Shown: in pieces, positions 9,049 to 17,998 of the stretch | How positions within the stretch are numbered: position 1 is the first letter of the stretch | How the letters are laid out: each line of letters begins with the position of its first letter | Origin: Allostella vacuolata | Lineage (GTDB): Bacteria; Pseudomonadota; Alphaproteobacteria; ATCC43930; Allostellaceae | Direction: 5' to 3' | Assembly (NCBI GenBank): GCA_006739055.1 | Contig: AP019702.1 | Location: 2,197,001-2,261,000, forward strand | DNA: 64,000 nt | Program-made: the position numbers and the translations under genes | Notes under the pieces: generated by a model | Databases searched by the model: none | Seen by the model: only the letters and a program-made list of their open reading frames with translations | Told to the model about the DNA's origin: nothing

Positions 9049-10907
9049 CCGATAATGCCGCGCCGCCGCAACTCCTCGACGATCCGGCTCGCCAGCGCAT
9101 CCGGGGTGGCCGACGTCGTGTCGATCCGGAGTTCGGGGTTCTCCGGCGGCTCGTAGGGGCTGTCGATGCCGGTGAAGTTCTTGATCTGCCCGGCATCGGC
9201 CTTGGCGTAGAGGCCCTTGGGGTCGCGCTTGCGGCACTCGTCGATCGGCGTGTCGACGAAGACCTCGATGAACTCGTCCGCCTCCACCAGCTCGCGCGCC
9301 ATCCGGCGTTCCGACCGGAAGGGCGAGATGAAGGACACCAGCACGATCAGGCCGGCATCGACGAACAGCTTGGCCGTCTCGGCGACGCGGCGGATGTTCT
9401 CGATCCGGTCGGTCTCGGTGAAGCCCAGGTCGCGGTTGAGGCCGTGGCGGACGTTGTCGCCGTCCAGCACATAGGTATGCCGGCCCTCGGCGAGCAGCTT
9501 CTTCTCGACCAGGTTCGCGACCGTCGACTTGCCCGCGCCCGATAGGCCGGTGAACCACAGGATGCCCGGCTTCTGGCCTTTCATGGCGGCGCGCGCCAGT
9601 TTGTCGACGTCGAGCGCCTGCCAGTGGATGTTGGTCGCCCGGCGCAGGCCGAAGCTGATCATGCCGGCGCCCAGGGTCGCGTTGCTCAGCCGGTCGATCA
9701 GGATGAACCCGCCGGTCTCGCGGTTGGCCTCGTAGGGGTCGAACGCGATCGGCGCCGACAGCGACAGGTTGCAGAAGCCGATCTCGTTCAGGTGCAGTTC
9801 CTTGGCCGCCAGGTGGCTCAGGCTGTTGACGTCGACCCGGTGCTTGATCTCGGAGACGGTCGCCGTGACGGTCCGCGCCCCGGCCTTGAGCAGGTAGGGG
9901 CGCCCGGGATAGAGCGGCGCCTCGTGCATCCACACGACATGGGCCGCGAACTGGTCGGACACCTCGGGTCGCGCGTCCGGCGCGGCGATGACGTCGCCGC
10001 GCGAGGCGTCGATCTCCTCGGCGAAGGTCAGGGTGACGGCCTCGCCGGCATCGGCCCGGTCGCGGTCGCCGTCGGCGGTGACGATGCGCGCCACCGTCGT
10101 GCCCTGGCCCGATGCGGCGACCACCACCGCGTCGCCCGGGCGCACCCGGCCGCCGGCGATGGTGCCGGACAGGCCGCGGAAGTCGAGGTTCGGGCGGTTG
10201 ACCCACTGCACCGGCATGCGGAAGGGCAGGGCGGCCAGGTCCTGGTCGACCGGCACCGTCTCGAGGTGCCCGAGCAGGGTCGGCCCGGCGTACCACGGCG
10301 TGCGCGGGCTTCGCTCGGTCAGGTTGTCGCCGTAGCGCGCGGACAGCGGGATCACCACCATCGCCTGGAAGCGCAGCCCCTCGGCGAAGCGGCGGAAATC
10401 GGCCTCGATCGCGTCGAACCGGGCCTGGTCGAAATCGACCAGGTCGATCTTGTTGATGGCGACCACCACCTGCCGGATGCCGAGCAGGTGGGCGATGTAG
10501 GCGTGCCGGCGGGTCTGCGGCAGCACGCCCTTGCGGGCATCGACCAGCAGCACCGCCAGGTCCGAGTTGGACGCGCCGGTCGCCATGTTGCGCGTGTACT
10601 GCTCGTGGCCCGGCGTGTCGGCGACGATGAACTTGCGCCGGGCGGTGGCGAAGTAGCGGTAGGCGACGTCGATGGTGATGCCCTGCTCGCGCTCCGCCTC
10701 CAGCCCGTCGACCAGCAGGGCCAGGTCGACATCCTCGCCGGTGGTGCCATGGCGGCGGCTGGCGCGGGTGACGGCGTCGATATGGTCGTCGAAGACCACC
10801 CGGGTCTCGTAGAGCAGGCGGCCGATCAGGGTCGACTTGCCGTCGTCGACCGACCCGCAGGTGAGGAAGCGCAGCAGGCCGCGCCCGGCCGGATTCGCCG
10901 TCGGCAT
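9045..10907 (-). CDS. cysNC: Sulfate adenylyltransferase subunit 1 / APS kinase fusion (CysN-CysC, NodQ type)
   Basis: The product is 620 residues. Residues 1-430 are the EF-Tu-like GTPase subunit of ATP sulfurylase, with GSVDDGKST (P-loop, 18-26), DTPGHEQY (G3) and NKID (G4). From about residue 454 comes APS kinase: a second P-loop GLSGAGKST, the DGDNVRHG segment, and VSFISPFR around the phosphorylated Ser. With CysD it makes APS using GTP hydrolysis, then phosphorylates APS to PAPS. The ATG shares one base with the cysD stop (TGATG) and the stop overlaps the sulfotransferase start. The length and order match NodQ of rhizobia, but no other nodulation gene is present. Confidence 0.95.
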   Translation of the reverse strand: MPTANPAGRGLLRFLTCGSVDDGKSTLIGRLLYETRVVFDDHIDAVTRASRRHGTTGEDVDLALLVDGLEAEREQGITIDVAYRYFATARRKFIVADTPGHEQYTRNMATGASNSDLAVLLVDARKGVLPQTRRHAYIAHLLGIRQVVVAINKIDLVDFDQARFDAIEADFRRFAEGLRFQAMVVIPLSARYGDNLTERSPRTPWYAGPTLLGHLETVPVDQDLAALPFRMPVQWVNRPNLDFRGLSGTIAGGRVRPGDAVVVAASGQGTTVARIVTADGDRDRADAGEAVTLTFAEEIDASRGDVIAAPDARPEVSDQFAAHVVWMHEAPLYPGRPYLLKAGARTVTATVSEIKHRVDVNSLSHLAAKELHLNEIGFCNLSLSAPIAFDPYEANRETGGFILIDRLSNATLGAGMISFGLRRATNIHWQALDVDKLARAAMKGQKPGILWFTGLSGAGKSTVANLVEKKLLAEGRHTYVLDGDNVRHGLNRDLGFTETDRIENIRRVAETAKLFVDAGLIVLVSFISPFRSERRMARELVEADEFIEVFVDTPIDECRKRDPKGLYAKADAGQIKNFTGIDSPYEPPENPELRIDTTSATPDALASRIVEELRRRGIIG

Positions 10908-11815
10908 CAGAAGTAGCCTTCCCGCTTCTTGCGTTCCATCGAGGACTGCTCGTCATGGTCGATCAGCCGGCCGGAGCGCTCCGAGCGCCGGGCGTCCATG
11001 ATCTCGCGCACGATCTCGTCCAGGGTCGCCGCCGGGGATTCGGTCGCCGCCGTCAGCGGGTAGCAGCCCAGCGTGCGGAAGCGGACCAGGCGGGGCTGCG
11101 GCCGCTGGCCGGGGTCGAGCGGCAGGCGGTCGTCGTCGGCCAGGATCAGCATTCCGTCGCGCTCCACCACCGGGCGCTCGGCGGCGAAGTAGAGCGGCAC
11201 GATCGGGATCTCCTCGGCGCGGATGTATTCCCAGATGTCGAGCTCGGTCCAGTTCGACAGCGGGAAGACCCGGATCGATTCGCCGGGGGCGATGCGGGTG
11301 TTGTAGAGGTGCCAGAGCTCGGGCCGCTGGTTCTTCGGGTCCCAGCCATGGCTGGCCGAGCGGAACGAGAAGATCCGCTCCTTGGCCCGGCTCGCCTCCT
11401 CGTCGCGCCGGGCCCCGCCGAAGGCGGCGTCGAAGCCGTGCGCGGTCAGAGCCTGCTTCAGCGCCTCGGTCTTCATGACGTGGGTGTAGTAGGACGAGCC
11501 GTGCTCGAACGGGTTGACGTTGCGGGCGAGCCCGTCCGGGTTGGTGTGGACGATCAGCCGCAGCCCCAGCCGGCGCGCGGTCTCGTCGCGGAACCGGATC
11601 ATCTCGCGGAACTTCCAGGTCGTGTCGACATGCAGCAGCGGGAAGGGGGGCTTGGCCGGGAAGAACGCCTTCATCGCCAGGTGCAGCATCACCGAGGAGT
11701 CCTTGCCGATCGAATAGAGCATGACCGGATTGCGGAACTCGGCTGCGACCTCGCGCATGATGTGGATGCTCTCGTCCTCGAGCCGCTTCAGGTGCGAACT
11801 CCGGTCGATCGTCAC
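10907..11815 (-). CDS. cysD: Sulfate adenylyltransferase subunit 2 (CysD)
   Basis: A 302-residue PP-loop ATPase of the PAPS-reductase/ATP sulfurylase family, the usual CysD length. It carries the [16 protein letters not shown] loop that binds [15 protein letters not shown], the FGGARRDEE motif, [11 protein letters not shown] and the C-terminal REGYF. It catalyses ATP plus sulfate to APS together with the CysN part of the next gene. The frame is open well upstream, but the GTG at 11815 fits the family's N-terminus ([18 protein letters not shown]). It is the first gene of the cysD-cysNC-sulfotransferase operon; a 100-base gap separates it from the kinase gene upstream. Confidence 0.95.
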   Translation of the reverse strand: MTIDRSSHLKRLEDESIHIMREVAAEFRNPVMLYSIGKDSSVMLHLAMKAFFPAKPPFPLLHVDTTWKFREMIRFRDETARRLGLRLIVHTNPDGLARNVNPFEHGSSYYTHVMKTEALKQALTAHGFDAAFGGARRDEEASRAKERIFSFRSASHGWDPKNQRPELWHLYNTRIAPGESIRVFPLSNWTELDIWEYIRAEEIPIVPLYFAAERPVVERDGMLILADDDRLPLDPGQRPQPRLVRFRTLGCYPLTAATESPAATLDEIVREIMDARRSERSGRLIDHDEQSSMERKKREGYF

Positions 11816-11915
11816 TACCCTGACCTCATCGTTGCTGTCTGCCGACGCGAATCTGAAGCCGCTTCTATGGGGCAAGTCGGGACGGCAATCCAGCGCTGCG
11901 GCGGCAGCCGACGGA

Positions 11916-14519
11916 TCAGGCCGCGGCCGAATCGACCAGCATCGGCAGCAGCACCTCGAACTCCGCGCCATGCTGCCAGTTCCGCGCCTCGATGTGCCCG
12001 CCCAGGTCGCGCACCGTCCCGTGGCAGATCGACAGGCCGAGGCCGAGGCCCTTGCCGACCTCCTTGGTGGTGAAGAACGGCTCGAAGGCGCGGCGCAGGA
12101 TGGCCGGGTCGAGGCCGGTGCCGGTATCCCGCACCCGGATCGAGATGCGCCGTTCGGCGGTCCGCTCGCTCACCAGCACCTCGATGCGGTCCTCGTCCTC
12201 CGGCAGGGCCTTGTCGTCCGCGTGCCGCTGGTAGATCGCGTCGCGGGCATTGATGACGAGGTTGATCGCGACCTGTTCCAGCAGCCCGGGCTGGCCGAGG
12301 ATGCGGCGGGCCAGCCCTTCCCCGGACACGGACAGGTCGATGCCGAAGGCCCGCAGCTCCGGCTGCAGCGGCCGGAGCGCGCCCTCCAGGGCCTCGCCGA
12401 CCCGGATCGGCGTCGGCGGCGCGACCTCGCGGCGGCCGAGCTGGCGCATGCGGTGGACGATGCCGGCGGCGCGGTGGGCCTGCTCCACCATGTCGTGCAG
12501 CTTGACGACCGCCCGCTCGGAGACGACGGCGGTGGTCGCCACCTGGTCGAGGAGGTTCTCCGCCGCCAGGCCGATCACGTGCAGCGGCTGCGTCAGCTCG
12601 TGGGCGACCGCGGCGGACATCTCGCCCAGCGCCACCAGGTTGGCGGTCTCGATCAGGCGGGTTTCGCTCTGCTTGCGCTGGGTGATGTCGATCATGACGC
12701 CGACGGCCTCGCGCGGGCGCCCGTCGGCGTCTTCGATGATCCGCAGGTCGTGGTAGACCCAGCGATAGGTGCCGTCCGGCCCGAGCAGCCGGAACTCGCC
12801 ATTGTAGCTGCCGGTCTCCTGCAGGCGGTCGAGGCCGCTGCGGACGCGGGGCGCGTCCTCCGGGTGCAGGTAGGCGGCCCACCATTCGGGCGTCAGGGCG
12901 CCGGCCGGCGGATGGCCGAGGATCGGCGCGATCGACCGGGTGACGAAGGGGGGCGCCGGATTCTCCGCCGAAAGGTCGAGGATGTAGACGACGATCGGGG
13001 TGTGCGCGGCGATCGTGTCCATGCGCCGGCGCATCACGGCCGCTTCTGCCGCTTCCCGCTCCAAGGCCTGGGAGAGCCGGCCGATATCCTGCTCCAGCAG
13101 GCGGATCTCGGCGATCCCGGATTCGGTGCGCGGCTCGAAGCGGAAGCCGGGGCCGATCGACAGGGCGTCCCGGATCAGGTCGATGCGCCGGACGGTGGCC
13201 GCCGACAGGAAGCCCGCCGTCAGCACGCCCAGGCCGCAGATCGCGACCACCAGCAGCATCGTGTCGAGAACGGCCCGATGGTGGCGCTGGACGATCTCGG
13301 TCACGGCCATGGTCGCCGTCAGGCGCAGGCCGGGGAACGCGGTCACCGCCCGGCTGGCGCAGAAGTAGGGCGATGTCCACGACAGGATCGGGGCAACCAG
13401 CGGGCGCAGGTCCGGCAAGGTGGGCGCGGACGAGCCGTCCGCGCGAACCGGAAGGCAATGGGCGTCCAACTGGCCGATGCGCTCGGTCAGCGACGAGGGG
13501 TCGGCATGGACGGTCCCGGCCTGGTCGCGCAGGACGATCGCGATACCCGCCGTCCCCGGGCGGTCGAGGCGCTCAGCGATCGCCTGGAGCGCGATTGCCG
13601 CCGTCGCCGTGCCGCGCCGCTCGCCGCGGTCGATGGCGACGGAAACCGTGGCGACCCCGGCCTCGGCCGGGTCGGCGGTTCCGCTCCACAGCCACAGCAG
13701 GCGTCCGGATTGGTCGCGGAACTCGACCTGCGCCAGCAGCCGGCTGGCCTCGCCGCCGATTTCCGGCGGGCCGCCCGCCTCCGGGGCGGCCGCCACCAGG
13801 GTGCGGACCATGAGCTGGGCGTCATCGTGCAGGCGCTGGAGGGTCGCATCGGCCCGGTCGCGAATCTGGATCAGCCCGGCGACGCGATCGTCGACCAGGG
13901 TGCGCCAGTAGAGCCGGGCATCGACCGCCAGGATCAGGATACCGGTCGAAATGGCGACGACCGAGACGATTGCGCTGATCGCGGCCCGCAGCGCGATCGG
14001 GGGGCTGCGCGACGGTCGGCTGCGTCCGAGCTGGAACAGCATGCCGGCGACGCAGGCGAGGCTGACCGAGAAGAAGCTGCCGAGCCCCTGCTGCAGGGCC
14101 GCCAGGGTGGCCGGGACGGGCTGGAAGCCGGACAGGAAATGGTAGCCGATGAAGGCGGCCGGCAGGCCCAGCGCGCCCCAGTAGAGCGCATCGGCGGAGA
14201 CGAGGTCACCGCCGCCGCGGCGCTGCAGCAGGGCCAGGATCGGGATTTCCAGGGCGGTCACCACCCAGGCGAAGGGGTGGTTCCACACCAGCAGCAGGTG
14301 GGTGGGCGCGATCATGCCGCCCACCGTTGCCCCGGCGATCGACCGCGGCATCAGCAGCATCGGCAGGAACGCGCCGATATGGAACTCCACCCCCCAACCG
14401 ACCGACAGGGGCAAGCGGTTGAGGCCGAAACCCAGCAGGCCCAGCACCAACCCGAGGGCAAGGCCGCGCAGGTCCGGGCTCCCCCCCGGGAACCCGGCCG
14501 GCAAGCGGCGCCATGTCAT
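11916..14519 (-). CDS. Membrane sensor histidine kinase with PAS domain
   Basis: About 867 residues from ATG 14519 (an in-frame TTG at 14549 would add ten). The first 200 residues contain several hydrophobic helices like a MASE-type integral membrane sensor. An extracytoplasmic-like region and a further membrane helix ([14 protein letters not shown]) follow, then a PAS domain with its PAC end ([27 protein letters not shown]). The dimerisation box is [15 protein letters not shown] with the phospho-His near 639, followed by the N box (LVINARDAI), DTGTGL and the G box (GLGLGLSI). It should autophosphorylate and pass phosphate to the response regulator encoded 37 bases upstream. The signal is unknown. 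Confidence 0.9.
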   Translation of the reverse strand: MTWRRLPAGFPGGSPDLRGLALGLVLGLLGFGLNRLPLSVGWGVEFHIGAFLPMLLMPRSIAGATVGGMIAPTHLLLVWNHPFAWVVTALEIPILALLQRRGGGDLVSADALYWGALGLPAAFIGYHFLSGFQPVPATLAALQQGLGSFFSVSLACVAGMLFQLGRSRPSRSPPIALRAAISAIVSVVAISTGILILAVDARLYWRTLVDDRVAGLIQIRDRADATLQRLHDDAQLMVRTLVAAAPEAGGPPEIGGEASRLLAQVEFRDQSGRLLWLWSGTADPAEAGVATVSVAIDRGERRGTATAAIALQAIAERLDRPGTAGIAIVLRDQAGTVHADPSSLTERIGQLDAHCLPVRADGSSAPTLPDLRPLVAPILSWTSPYFCASRAVTAFPGLRLTATMAVTEIVQRHHRAVLDTMLLVVAICGLGVLTAGFLSAATVRRIDLIRDALSIGPGFRFEPRTESGIAEIRLLEQDIGRLSQALEREAAEAAVMRRRMDTIAAHTPIVVYILDLSAENPAPPFVTRSIAPILGHPPAGALTPEWWAAYLHPEDAPRVRSGLDRLQETGSYNGEFRLLGPDGTYRWVYHDLRIIEDADGRPREAVGVMIDITQRKQSETRLIETANLVALGEMSAAVAHELTQPLHVIGLAAENLLDQVATTAVVSERAVVKLHDMVEQAHRAAGIVHRMRQLGRREVAPPTPIRVGEALEGALRPLQPELRAFGIDLSVSGEGLARRILGQPGLLEQVAINLVINARDAIYQRHADDKALPEDEDRIEVLVSERTAERRISIRVRDTGTGLDPAILRRAFEPFFTTKEVGKGLGLGLSICHGTVRDLGGHIEARNWQHGAEFEVLLPMLVDSAAA

Positions 14520-14556
14520 GGCCGGCCGAGGCGATCGGCGACGGAACAAGCGGGAT

Positions 14557-15570
14557 TCAGGCGCTCTTCTGCTCCCTGGGAGGCGCCATGCTGATCACGC
14601 CCAGATAGCGCAGGATGCGCTGCATCGCATCCTCGGTCAGCTCGACGAAGATGCGCCGCCGGTCGTCGCGATCCCGACGCCGGCGCACGAGGCCCGAGCG
14701 CTCCAGGTCCTGCAGGCGCCGCAGGGCGGTCGATTGCGGCACGCCGGCCGCAAGGCACACGGAGGAGACCGAGATTTCCTTGTTCGACAGTTTCGCCAGG
14801 GTGAGGTCGAGCAGCATGTCCCAGGCCGGATCGGCGAAGAGATGCTGGGGGAAATGCCGGTCACGCGCCTGGCGCGACTGGATGACCTGGATCACCCGGG
14901 CTTTCATCTCGACCAGGCGGTCGGGGGAATTCTCCGGAAGGGGAGCGGGGCTCGGCGGTACCGGCCCCGGCTCCTCGAGCTGCGGAACCCCGACCAGGGC
15001 CGACCGTTGACTGGATGCCGCGGTGGCCTGCCAGCGCGCCACGATCGGCAGCAAGGACTGGATCGACGTGATGGCGCGATCGGCTTCCACCCGCTGCACG
15101 GCAGGCCGCACCGCGGCCAGGAAGTCGGACCGCCGCACCGGCTTCAGCAGGAAGTCCGATGCCTCGAGGCGCAGCGCGGCCAGGGCCGCGCTGATCTCGC
15201 CATAGCCGGTCACGAAGATGAACTGGGGCGAGGGGCCGGTGCGCTTCATCTGGCGCACGATCGAGGCGAAGCGCAGCCCGTCCATCTCCGGCATGCGGAT
15301 ATCGGCCACGACCAGGCCGATGTCCGGATGGTCTTCGAGCACGGCCAGACCGCGCACGGCGCTGGTTGCGCTCTGGCTCTGGATGCCGATCGAATCCAGC
15401 ATGTCGACGTATTCGCGCAGGATCTGGGCGTCGTCGTCGAGGAGCAGGACGGGAACGGAGGTCGAGGATTCCGACCCCGGGGCCGGGAAACCTGGACCTG
15501 CCTCGGCCTCTCCCGGATGGTCGGGGCCACGGTCGGAGATCTCGCTCAAGGCGGCGTCCGGATAGTTCAA
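14557..15570 (-). CDS. Response regulator with MarR-like winged-helix output
   Basis: The product is 337 residues. Residues 38-160 are a receiver domain: DDD at 45-47, phospho-acceptor Asp90 in VVADIRMPEMDG, Thr121 and Lys143 in LLKPV. A linker of about 80 residues leads to a C-terminal winged helix (from about 250: LTLAKLSNKEISVSSV, AGVPQSTALRRLQDLERSGLV, then the basic wing RRRRDRDDRR), which resembles MarR-type DNA-binding domains rather than the usual OmpR, NarL or NtrC outputs. The start is the TTG at 15570: there is no ATG before the receiver and AGGAG sits six bases upstream. It pairs with the kinase gene downstream. Confidence 0.87.
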   Translation of the reverse strand: MNYPDAALSEISDRGPDHPGEAEAGPGFPAPGSESSTSVPVLLLDDDAQILREYVDMLDSIGIQSQSATSAVRGLAVLEDHPDIGLVVADIRMPEMDGLRFASIVRQMKRTGPSPQFIFVTGYGEISAALAALRLEASDFLLKPVRRSDFLAAVRPAVQRVEADRAITSIQSLLPIVARWQATAASSQRSALVGVPQLEEPGPVPPSPAPLPENSPDRLVEMKARVIQVIQSRQARDRHFPQHLFADPAWDMLLDLTLAKLSNKEISVSSVCLAAGVPQSTALRRLQDLERSGLVRRRRDRDDRRRIFVELTEDAMQRILRYLGVISMAPPREQKSA

Positions 15571-15768
15571 CGCGCGCTCCTGTTCTCAGCTGACTGAACG
15601 GGCATCATAACCCAACGCCATGAATAACGTAGTTTTTACCGGCAGGGTCCGCCGTGCGCTGGCCAACCGCCGCAGATTTGATGCCAACCTCCCGCGATCA
15701 AGTCATTGTGAACGCGATACCGGCTCGGGGGGTGGAAGCGGTCGATTGCGCCGCCGATTCGGGTGGCG

Positions 15769-16251
15769 TCACGGCTGGATGGCGCGCCAGGTCATCTCCA
15801 GGTCGGGCAGCCCCTCCTCGTTGCCGGACCCGTCGCTCCCGCCGGTGACGGTGAATCCGTGCCGGCCGTAGAAGCGGCGGCCCCCGACATTCTGTTCGAA
15901 CACATGCAGCGCCAGGATCGTTCGGCGCGCCTGAGCCGCCTGCACCAGCGAGGCGCCGATGCCGGCCGACTGGAGGGCGGGGGCCACGTACAGATGGTCG
16001 AGCGATCCGGCGCCCAGCGCCGCGAAGCCGGCGATCTCCCCGCCGCGTATCGCGACCAGCACCTCGCTCCGGCCGAGCACCACATGCTCCATCCACCAGC
16101 GTGTGTCGGCATCGCTGTGCAACGTCGGCAGGTAGGACATGGAATGCCGCCGGGCGGCGAGGAATATGGCGGTCAGCGCGTCGGCATCGGCGGCCGACCC
16201 GTGACGGACAGCCACTGTCTGATCGCTCGCGAGCCAGTGGGTTTCCTTCAT
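15769..16251 (-). CDS. GNAT family N-acetyltransferase
   Basis: A 160-residue single-domain acetyltransferase. The core strand and pyrophosphate loop are visible in SLDHLYVAPALQSAGIGASLVQAA (pattern V-x-P-x-x-Q-x-x-G-I-G), and HVFEQNVGGRRFYGRHGF is the usual C-terminal acetyl-CoA motif. ATG 16251 gives the standard family length. It would transfer acetyl from acetyl-CoA to an amine; the substrate is unknown. It lies 113 bases downstream of the P1 peptidase gene on the same strand, with a hairpin between them, so it may be a separate unit. Confidence 0.88.
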   Translation of the reverse strand: MKETHWLASDQTVAVRHGSAADADALTAIFLAARRHSMSYLPTLHSDADTRWWMEHVVLGRSEVLVAIRGGEIAGFAALGAGSLDHLYVAPALQSAGIGASLVQAAQARRTILALHVFEQNVGGRRFYGRHGFTVTGGSDGSGNEEGLPDLEMTWRAIQP

Positions 16252-16334
16252 CCGGGCCGGTTCCTTCCGATGTCGCTGCCACCGAGCGAGGTCGAGGCCT
16301 GCCTGCGCATGCTGGAGGAGGCGGGGCTGCTGGC

Positions 16335-16368
16335 CTGAGCCCCGCCCGGCCGCCCGCGGCCGGCTCAG
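16335..16368 (-). terminator. GC-rich hairpin at the 3' end of the P1 peptidase gene
   Basis: CTGAGCC (16335-16341) pairs with GGCTCAG (16362-16368), and inside it GGCCG (16348-16352) pairs with CGGCC (16357-16361) around a four-base loop. The hairpin covers the stop codon of the peptidase gene. There is no clear U-run, so it may only pause transcription or protect the transcript end. Confidence 0.4.
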
Positions 16369-17426
16369 GGCCGGCGGCAAAGCTCCACCAGCCGGTCGAG
16401 CGGCAGGGCGTGGACGACGCGGCCCTGCTGGCCGGTCATGGTCCGGGCCATGCACATGGCGTTGACGATCGCTTCCTCGACCGCTTCGGCGACCCCGGTG
16501 AAGAGCTGGGTCATGTGGGCGTTCGGCAGCATGCGCAGGCCCTCCACCGGCCGCTCCGGCTGCGAGGGCACGCGGTTGCCGGTGGAGAAGGCAAGGAAAA
16601 GGTCGCCGCTGCCATTGCCCCCGGTGCCGCCCACCCGGCCGAGGCCGACCGTGGCGCGCTGCGCCAGGCGCGTGCATTGCGGCGGCAGCAGCGGCGCGTC
16701 GGTGGCCACGATGATGATGATCGACCCGTCCTCGTCGCGCGGCAGCGGCACCGCCTTGCGGTCCAGCGTGCGGCCGACCGGCACGCCCGCCACCGTCAGC
16801 TCGACCCGCTTGCCGTAGTTCGCCTGGACCAGCGCGCCGACCAGGAAGCCGCCGCTCGGCGTCTCGACCCGGCGCGACGCGGTGCCGATGCCGCCCTTGA
16901 ACTCGTGGCAGATCATGCCGGTGCCGCCGCCGACATTGCCCTCGGCCACGGGGCCGGACGCCGCGGCCGCCATGGCCTGGTGGAGATGGTCCGCCGTCAC
17001 CAGCGGGTGCGAGCCGTCGCTGAGCCAGGCGTCGCTGGTCTCGCACACCAGCGGCTGCACGCCGGTGGCATGGGGCGCGTGGATGAAGCGGTCCTGGATC
17101 AGGGCGTCGCGCATGACCCCGACCGAGTAGGTCGAGGTGATGGCGATGGGCGAGGCGAGGATGCCCGATTCCTCCACCCAGTGGACGCCGGTCATCTCGC
17201 CGAAGCCGTTGAAGCGGTGGAAGCCGGCGAAGACCTGGTTGCGGTACGGTTCGTCGGAGGTCGGCAGCACCACCGTGACGCCGCTGCGGGCCTGGGCCGG
17301 CTGGTCGGCGATCACCGTCGCGTGGCCGACGCGCACGCCCGGCACGTCGGTGATGGCGTTGTGGCGGCCGGTCGGCAGGCGGCCGATGACGATGCCGAGG
17401 TCGCGCAGGCGGGAACGGTCGGTCAT
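16365..17426 (-). CDS. P1 family aminopeptidase (DmpA/BapA-like)
   Basis: The 353-residue product fits the self-processing P1 family, which removes N-terminal residues from peptides, including D- or beta-amino acid forms. The expected self-cleavage point is Gly234-Ser235 in DEDGSIIIIVATDAPL, making Ser235 the N-terminal nucleophile of the small chain. NGSGD at 271-275 supplies Ser273 and Asp275, 38 and 40 residues later, matching the spacing of Ser288 and Glu290 in DmpA; Asn203 in VQANYG matches Asn218. No signal peptide is seen. The ATG overlaps the stop of the upstream acetyltransferase gene (ATGA), so the two are coupled. Substrate preference cannot be read from sequence. Confidence 0.9.
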   Translation of the reverse strand: MTDRSRLRDLGIVIGRLPTGRHNAITDVPGVRVGHATVIADQPAQARSGVTVVLPTSDEPYRNQVFAGFHRFNGFGEMTGVHWVEESGILASPIAITSTYSVGVMRDALIQDRFIHAPHATGVQPLVCETSDAWLSDGSHPLVTADHLHQAMAAAASGPVAEGNVGGGTGMICHEFKGGIGTASRRVETPSGGFLVGALVQANYGKRVELTVAGVPVGRTLDRKAVPLPRDEDGSIIIIVATDAPLLPPQCTRLAQRATVGLGRVGGTGGNGSGDLFLAFSTGNRVPSQPERPVEGLRMLPNAHMTQLFTGVAEAVEEAIVNAMCMARTMTGQQGRVVHALPLDRLVELCRRP

Positions 17427-17947
17427 GCGGGGATATCCGTCGGGGCAGGAGCGTGGGCGGAAGGGGCGAAGCCGTAGAGAACGCGCGGCCCGCCATAGAA
17501 ATGGCCCTCGCCGACCGGCTGCATGCCGACCTTGCGGGCGACGGCGATCGACGCGGCGTTGCCGGGGTCGATGATGGCCACCAGCGGCCCGTAGCCGGGC
17601 GTTCTCGCGGCGTGGTCGAGGATCGCCTGCGCGGCTTCGGGCGCGAAGCCGTGGCCCCAGGCGGCGCGGGCGAGCCGCCAGCTGATCTGGTTGCCCAGGC
17701 CGTCCGGGCGCGGCGAGATGGAAGCGAGCCCGATCAGGCCCGGCCGGTCGAGCCGCTCGATCGCCCAGATGTCCGGCATGCCTTCGGCGATTCGAGCGGT
17801 CACGTGGGCACGATGCGCGTCCGGGTCGACCGGGCCGAGGAACCGGCGCACCTCCGGGTCAGCATCCATGGCCAGGATCGGCTCGACGTCGGCCAGGGTG
17901 CGGGTGCGCAGGCGCAGACGGGGCGTGCGGAGTTCGGGCTGGGGCAT
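17423..17947 (-). CDS. GNAT family N-acetyltransferase (RimJ/RimL type)
   Basis: The product is 174 residues beginning MPQPELRTPRLRLR, the typical opening of the RimJ/RimL subgroup. It has GLIGLASISPRPDG, then SWRLARAAWGHGFAPEAAQAIL (acetyl-CoA loop) and GNAASIAVARKVGMQPVGEG at the C-terminus. ATG 17947 is the only start giving the family N-terminus. The 3' end overlaps the P1 peptidase start, suggesting a two-gene operon divergent from the gamma-glutamyltransferase-like gene. Acetylation target unknown; small-molecule or protein N-terminal acetylation are both possible. Confidence 0.87.
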   Translation of the reverse strand: MPQPELRTPRLRLRTRTLADVEPILAMDADPEVRRFLGPVDPDAHRAHVTARIAEGMPDIWAIERLDRPGLIGLASISPRPDGLGNQISWRLARAAWGHGFAPEAAQAILDHAARTPGYGPLVAIIDPGNAASIAVARKVGMQPVGEGHFYGGPRVLYGFAPSAHAPAPTDIPA

Positions 17948-17998
17948 GGGCTCGCCAGGGAATATACGGGATGGGGAATACACGCTGAGGAGGGGCCG

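Noticed and set aside
9045-11815. nodPQ symbiosis genes
   Set aside because: The domain layout matches NodP/NodQ, but no nodulation gene or nod-box-like context is present; sulfate activation for a surface glycan explains the neighbours better.
15620-15871. Small plus-strand frame between the response regulator and the GNAT gene
   Set aside because: It runs into the antisense of the acetyltransferase gene and has no ribosome site or recognisable motif.
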